A DNA stretch of 20,254 nt from JANNXY01 sp031409775. GTDB lineage: Bacteria > Patescibacteriota > Minisyncoccia > Phycocordibacterales > CAIZIN01. Positions 19,513 to 20,254 of the stretch are shown here, piece after piece. The DNA lies in the NCBI GenBank assembly GCA_031409775.1, contig JANNXY010000030.1:1-20254 (forward strand), in the 5' to 3' direction. Each line of letters starts with the position of its first letter. The first letter of the stretch is position 1. Under the pieces are notes generated by a model, which searched no databases, was not told the origin of the DNA, and was given only the letters and a program-made list of their open reading frames with translations. The translations under genes were made by a program, and so were the position numbers.

Positions 19513-20088
19513 GCTGCTTCCTGGATGCCTAATATGAACGGTAAGCGGGCCCAGTTGATTCCTGAACATCCTTACAGCTGATTGACGGATATTTCCATTG
19601 CTGTGTTGGAGCAAATGAAACAGCCAAGGGAATAGAAAGTCCTGCTCATTCTCTCTGTCATGCAGAAAGTAAATCACTGACACTGCCACCACGAAATTCT
19701 TCTGCCGCCAATCTTCCTTTATATCTTTGTATACTCTGGCTGCATCATTCACAATTGATTTTATTTCAAGAAAGTCCTTCTTTCCGCTTTTTGAACTATA
19801 CAGGAATTTACTTGCCGCTCTTGCCGCGTTCCGACTAGATTCCATATTTCCTTCCAAGATTGTTTTAAATATTTCGGTGAATGATTGCATTGCTTTGAAT
19901 TGAATTCTATCCTCAAACTTGGCATAAGCTTTTGTATAGCGCTCGAAGGGGGCGGCTCGTTCTAGGCCAGATTTCTTTTGTACCATCATCAGATAATTGG
20001 TCAAAGCAGAAAAAATAGTAAATCTGATCCCGGTATTTACAAGTTCCTGATATCGGGCCTTCCCAGGCTTGGCTGTCTTCGTTTTCAT
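19492..20088 (-). pseudogene. Unknown helical protein, 3' end replaced by IS3 sequence
   Basis: From the ATG at 20088 about 198 residues (MKTKTAKPGKARYQEL). It is mostly helical (IRFTIFSALTNYLMMVQ, ESSRNAARAASKFLY) and its last natural part (FPWLFHLLQHSNGNIRQSAV) looks like a HEAT-type helical repeat. The final codons W-S-Y-P-L-I and the TGA come from the right inverted repeat of the IS3 element, so the natural C-terminus has been lost. An upstream ATG at 20151 is possible but gives an unpromising N-terminus. Family not recognised; possibly still expressed. Confidence 0.55.
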
Positions 20089-20162
20089 CGTAAAACTTGA
20101 TGTATTTGGGTTCGGCACCCACAACCCACCTTTTAATATTCTCAAAAACATATAGATTTACG

Positions 20163-20192
20163 AAAAAAGGAAGTTTTAGGACTTCCTTTTTT
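20163..20192. terminator. Bidirectional terminator hairpin
   Basis: AAAAAAGGAAGT and ACTTCCTTTTTT form a perfect 12-pair stem around TTTAGG, with T-runs on both strands. It overlaps the stop codon of the partial transposase gene on the minus strand. Confidence 0.85.
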
Positions 20193-20254
20193 GTTTGCGA
20201 TGCCTCTCAAGTATTTCTCCGGGTGTCCGATAGTTTAAACATTTCATGATCTGT
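20176..20254 (-). CDS. IS30-type transposase, C-terminal fragment (runs off window)
   Basis: The last 25 codons are visible: QIMKCLNYRTPGEILERHR and then a Lys-rich tail KQKRKS with TAA. The KCLNYRTPxE(V/I)(F/L) motif is the conserved C-terminal end of IS30-family transposases. Only this end lies in the window. If correct, a second IS family lies next to the IS3 element. Confidence 0.6.
   Translation of the reverse strand, partial: QIMKCLNYRTPGEILERHRKQKRKS

Noticed and set aside
19913..20122. Alternative minus-strand frame of 69 codons
   Set aside because: It overlaps the longer helical ORF in another frame and has no independent support; the longer frame continues for 198 codons.

Overview
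The window looks like a piece of a Candidate Phyla Radiation (Patescibacteria) genome. This is inferred from several things together: small compact genes, MscL with a C-terminal zinc ribbon, a 168-residue conserved uncharacterised protein of a type I associate with such genomes, many toxin-antitoxin pairs, a diversity-generating retroelement (DGR), and a recurrent layout in which a -10 box sits about 6 bases before the start codon (leaderless transcripts). TGA is used as a normal stop (rlmH, abiEii, the second GH130 gene), which argues against the lineages that read TGA as glycine. No rRNA or tRNA is visible, so the phylum cannot be fixed.

Layout. 1-124 is the end of an IS3-family copy cut by the window edge, followed by a gene remnant. 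296-2383 (+): HD phosphohydrolase, NUDIX hydrolase, two uncharacterised proteins. 2399-2989 (-): stand-alone ClpC-type N domain, GC-rich and probably acquired. 3094-7698: Phd/RelE pair, VOC protein, small anchored protein, MscL, SPOUT rRNA methylase (-), DsbA-like thioredoxin, DUF2914 membrane protein, RlmH.

7713-10426 is the most interesting part: a complete DGR. A target gene ends in a variable region (VR, 8378-8506). A template region (TR, 8836-8964) lies in its own short transcription unit. All 16 VR/TR differences fall at template adenines. Avd is on the minus strand, and the reverse transcriptase (YADD, GNLTSQ) is divergent from it. Eleven perfect copies of a 7-bp repeat lie at the Avd/RT 5' ends.

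10445-11102: a MazE-tail-like micro-gene and a RelB/RelE-like pair. 11140-16001: a probable mannose/mannoside operon (HAD phosphomannomutase-like, mannose-6-phosphate isomerase cupin, two GH130 proteins carrying three GH130 domains plus one degenerate domain). 16080-17478: AbiEi/AbiEii, followed by a 39-bp remnant of another GH130 3' end. 17600-18243 (-): NYN nuclease gene broken by a one-base frameshift. 18255-19512: complete IS3-family element with a -1 frameshift site. 19492-20088 (-): unknown gene truncated by that element. 20176-20254 (-): the 3' end of an IS30-type transposase.

The housekeeping genes (rlmH, SPOUT methylase, mscL, dsbA-like) form the backbone. The DGR, toxin-antitoxin pairs, ClpN gene, AbiE and IS elements are accessory insertions into it.
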